From NCBI GenBank assembly GCA_945787595.1, contig CALZJV010000389.1, positions 1-6,086 of the forward strand: 6,086 nt of DNA, read 5' to 3'. The translations under genes were made by a program, and so were the position numbers. Shown piece by piece: positions 4,594 to 6,086 of this stretch (position 1 is its first letter; every line of letters starts with the position of its first letter). The notes below the pieces were generated by a model. The model searched no databases. It was given only the letters and a program-made list of their open reading frames with translations, and was not told the DNA's origin. Source of the stretch: an uncultured Desulfobacterales bacterium (GTDB lineage: Bacteria; Desulfobacterota; Desulfobacteria; Desulfobacterales; JAFDCJ01).

Positions 4594-5823
4594 TCAAATA
4601 TTGTGAACGGCAGCTCTCCTGACCGGCCTCTCGTTGATGGGCCAATGGACGATCGCGGCCATGATGCCCAAGGCCACGCCCAGCCACCATACCGCATCAT
4701 AGCTTCCGCTTCGGTCGTACAACCACCCGCCGAGCCAGACACCGATAAAGCTTCCGATCTGATGTCCGAGAAATACGATGCCGTAAAGCAACGCCATGTA
4801 ACGGGTTCCGAACATGACTGCAACCAGTCCCGAGGTTGCAGGTACCGTCGCCAGCCACAAAAAACCCATCACTGCGCTGAATACATACACCGATAAGAGG
4901 CTGGACGGGACCAGCAAAAATAGTGAAATGGCCACGGCACGACTTAAATATATGAAAACCAGAAGGTGACGCTTAAATATCTTACCGGATAGGATTCCCG
5001 AAAGGTAGGCCCCAAAAACATTACACAAACCGATAATCGAGATGCTCCACGCGCCAATGTTGGCGTCGAAGCCGATATCGGTCAAGAATGCAGGCATGTG
5101 CGCTGTGATAAAGGCGACGTGAAAGCCGCAAACAAAAAATCCGGAAACCAACAGCAAAAACGATCGGTACCCTAGAGCTTCCTGCAGCGCTTGCGAGACC
5201 GTCTGTCCTTTATTTTGTTGGGCGGTCTCCTGTTTACCGGAGTATGGCGCCAGCGGCATCGCAAGCAACACCATCGTCAGAGATGATCCGGCCAGGATAT
5301 TCAGGGCGGTCATCCAGCCGAAGGCATCAATCAAAAGCTGAGCAACCGGAACCACGGCAAACTGACCAAGAGATCCGGTTGCAGTGCCAAGCCCCAACGC
5401 CCATTGCCGCCGTTCTTCACCCACAGCTCTGGCCATGGCCGGCAGAATAATTCCGAAGGACGTTCCGGCCACCCCGGCACCCACCAGCAGACCGGTGGAA
5501 GCGTTCAGCATCCAGGGATTATCGACCCCAGACATCAGCAGCATGCCAAACGCATAGAGTAGCGTACCGACGACGATCACTTTTAGATTGCCGAAGCGAT
5601 CCGCCATTCCGCCGGCAAAAACAGCAAAAATTCCCCAGAAAAGATTCTGAAGGGCCAGCGCCATGGAAATGACTTCACGTCCCCAGCCGTTGGCTTCCGT
5701 AATCGGTTTGACAAACAAGCCAAATCCCGAGCGATAGCCGAACGACAATAAAAGAAGCAGACACGCGCATAAAATTAATGATCTGCTGAACTTATGGCTT
5801 TCAGGCGATTGTGTATTCATCAT
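4594..5823 (-). CDS. MFS transporter, organic-anion / monocarboxylate type
   Basis: Seen: 409 residues, with about 12 hydrophobic helices in two groups of six separated by a hydrophilic central loop (about 196-218, KQETAQQNKGQ). MFS signature A appears as GGMADRFGN (71-79) in the loop between helices 2 and 3. The C-terminal WLGGWLYDRSGSYDAVWW segment is typical of the MFS_1 branch that includes oxalate/formate and monocarboxylate carriers. Two adjacent ATGs (5823, 5820) are possible starts; GGAG lies 10 bases before the first. Family knowledge: such proteins are inner-membrane secondary carriers, usually proton- or anion-coupled. It is the first gene of the operon, 98 bases before the dehydrogenase, and no clear terminator lies between them. 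The neighbours suggest a small hydroxy- or keto-acid or sugar acid as substrate, which is inference. No signal peptide beyond the first membrane helix. Confidence 0.93.
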   Translation of the reverse strand: MMNTQSPESHKFSRSLILCACLLLLLSFGYRSGFGLFVKPITEANGWGREVISMALALQNLFWGIFAVFAGGMADRFGNLKVIVVGTLLYAFGMLLMSGVDNPWMLNASTGLLVGAGVAGTSFGIILPAMARAVGEERRQWALGLGTATGSLGQFAVVPVAQLLIDAFGWMTALNILAGSSLTMVLLAMPLAPYSGKQETAQQNKGQTVSQALQEALGYRSFLLLVSGFFVCGFHVAFITAHMPAFLTDIGFDANIGAWSISIIGLCNVFGAYLSGILSGKIFKRHLLVFIYLSRAVAISLFLLVPSSLLSVYVFSAVMGFLWLATVPATSGLVAVMFGTRYMALLYGIVFLGHQIGSFIGVWLGGWLYDRSGSYDAVWWLGVALGIMAAIVHWPINERPVRRAAVHNI

Positions 5824-5880
5824 TAGATAGGATCTCCGTCATAGATAACAGCTGATGACAGTTACTGAGAAGGCCATAAA

Positions 5881-5946
5881 TATTTAGACATCTACAGCCT
5901 TTAAAATACTCATATTTATAGATGCCTTTTAAATCATGTCTAAATA
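5881..5946. repeat. 11-bp inverted repeat around the operon promoter (candidate operator)
   Basis: TATTTAGACAT (5881-5891) is perfectly complementary to ATGTCTAAATA (5936-5946). Nested within are CATCTA (5889-5894)/TAGATG (5919-5924) and an imperfect direct repeat GCCTTTAAAAT (5897-5907)/GCCTTTTAAAT (5924-5934). Centre-to-centre spacing of the outer arms is 55 bp, about five helical turns, compatible with a looped or tetrameric repressor. No regulator gene is seen in the window. Confidence 0.55.
5915..5942 (-). promoter_or_regulatory. Putative promoter of the transporter-dehydrogenase-aldolase operon
   Basis: On the minus strand, TAGACA (5942-5937) resembles a -35 box and TATAAA (5920-5915) a -10 box, 16 bases apart (5 of 6 matches each). 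The predicted start near 5908 gives a leader of about 85 bases. The -35 box lies inside one arm of the 5881-5946 inverted repeat and the other arm falls just downstream of the start, so a regulator bound there could control transcription. Confidence 0.45.
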
Positions 5947-5986
5947 GTGCCCATCCATAAATCGGTTAAAATCGATTTGGGCACTA
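5945..5986. repeat. Nested inverted repeat TAGTGCCCA...TGGGCACTA
   Basis: TAGTGCCCA (5945-5953) pairs perfectly with TGGGCACTA (5978-5986). Inside, AAATCG (5959-5964) pairs with CGATTT (5973-5978), giving a two-part stem with a one-sided bulge. No U-run follows on either strand, so an intrinsic terminator is unlikely. It abuts the operator-like repeat and could be a further regulatory site or part of a repeated element. Confidence 0.5.
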
Positions 5987-6040
5987 AATGGTGTTTCCAA
6001 TCCAGAAATGCGGATTTTTGTCCAAGGTCAAGGAAATCAA

Positions 6041-6085
6041 GCGTTTGTGCGGAGACGTAGCTGGCTACGTCGCACAAACAAACGC
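6041..6085. repeat. Long compound hairpin at the right edge
   Basis: GACGTAGC (6054-6061) and GCTACGTC (6064-6071) form an 8-bp stem around TG. After a 3-base bulge, GTTTGTGC (6043-6050) pairs with GCACAAAC (6072-6079). GCGTTTG (6041-6047) can instead pair with CAAACGC (6079-6085). In total 16 bp of near-continuous stem, the strongest secondary structure in the window; no U-run is visible. Could be a REP-like palindrome or a transposon end. Confidence 0.6.
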
Positions 6086-6086
6086 G

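Larger units (their letters stand above)
5940..6086 (-). other. Open frame entering from the right edge (possible 3' end of a gene or repeat)
   Basis: A frame of 48 codons is open from the right edge to TAG at 5940-5942, ending SILTDLWMGTI. It has no start in the window and no recognised motif, and two inverted repeats lie within it, which is unusual for real coding sequence. It may be the tail of an upstream minus-strand gene or a repeated element that happens to be open. Confidence 0.25.

Noticed and set aside
4380..4823. Minus-strand frame bridging the transporter end and dehydrogenase start
   Set aside because: It is an out-of-frame reading of both genes, whose own frames carry complete family signatures.
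1..6086. CRISPR array, tRNA, rRNA, riboswitch, complete insertion sequence or defence system
   Set aside because: No regularly spaced 25-40 bp repeats, no cloverleaf or conserved RNA core, and no transposase, nuclease or other defence protein is encoded in the window.

Overview
The window looks like chromosomal DNA of an anaerobic bacterium, most likely a Desulfobacterota (deltaproteobacterial) sulfate reducer or syntroph. The main reason is the left-edge gene, a tungsten aldehyde:ferredoxin oxidoreductase (AOR)-family protein that reads like BamB, the active-site subunit of class II benzoyl-CoA reductase. A DUF2080 transposase-associated small protein, seen in archaea and in anaerobic bacteria, fits the same picture. 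The lineage is inferred from gene content and protein style; nothing was searched.

Layout. (1) 1-773, minus: N-terminal 257 codons of the BamB-like gene, running off the left edge. (2) 892-1116, minus: a 74-residue DUF2080/AbrB-like protein without a visible transposase. (3) 1117-1708: mostly non-coding, with a GC palindrome, three 11-bp phased TATAA repeats and the leader of the next gene. (4) 1709-2161, plus: a GNAT N-acetyltransferase, the only clear plus-strand gene. (5) 2162-2891: no intact gene. It holds two copies of an ATGTCC-N15-ACGGACA dyad exactly 83 bp apart, a CTTT microsatellite, the C-terminal remnant of a 2-hydroxyacid dehydrogenase, and a strong hairpin behind the next operon. 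(6) 5823 down to 2892, minus: a compact catabolic operon of an MFS transporter, a D-2-hydroxyacid dehydrogenase and a KDPG/4-hydroxy-2-oxoglutarate aldolase. The last two overlap in a TGATG stop/start. (7) 5824-6086: promoter region of that operon, with a putative promoter inside an 11-bp inverted repeat, then two further hairpins and an open frame that runs off the right edge.

How the genes may work together. The three-gene operon reads as uptake of an organic or sugar acid by the MFS carrier, aldol cleavage of a 2-keto-4-hydroxy acid to pyruvate plus an aldehyde, and redox interconversion of a 2-keto and a 2-hydroxy acid by the dehydrogenase. No sugar-acid kinase or dehydratase is present, so the substrate stays open. 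The BamB-like gene belongs to a separate process (reductive dearomatisation of aryl-CoA), and the DUF2080 gene and remnants between the two suggest past insertion or rearrangement.
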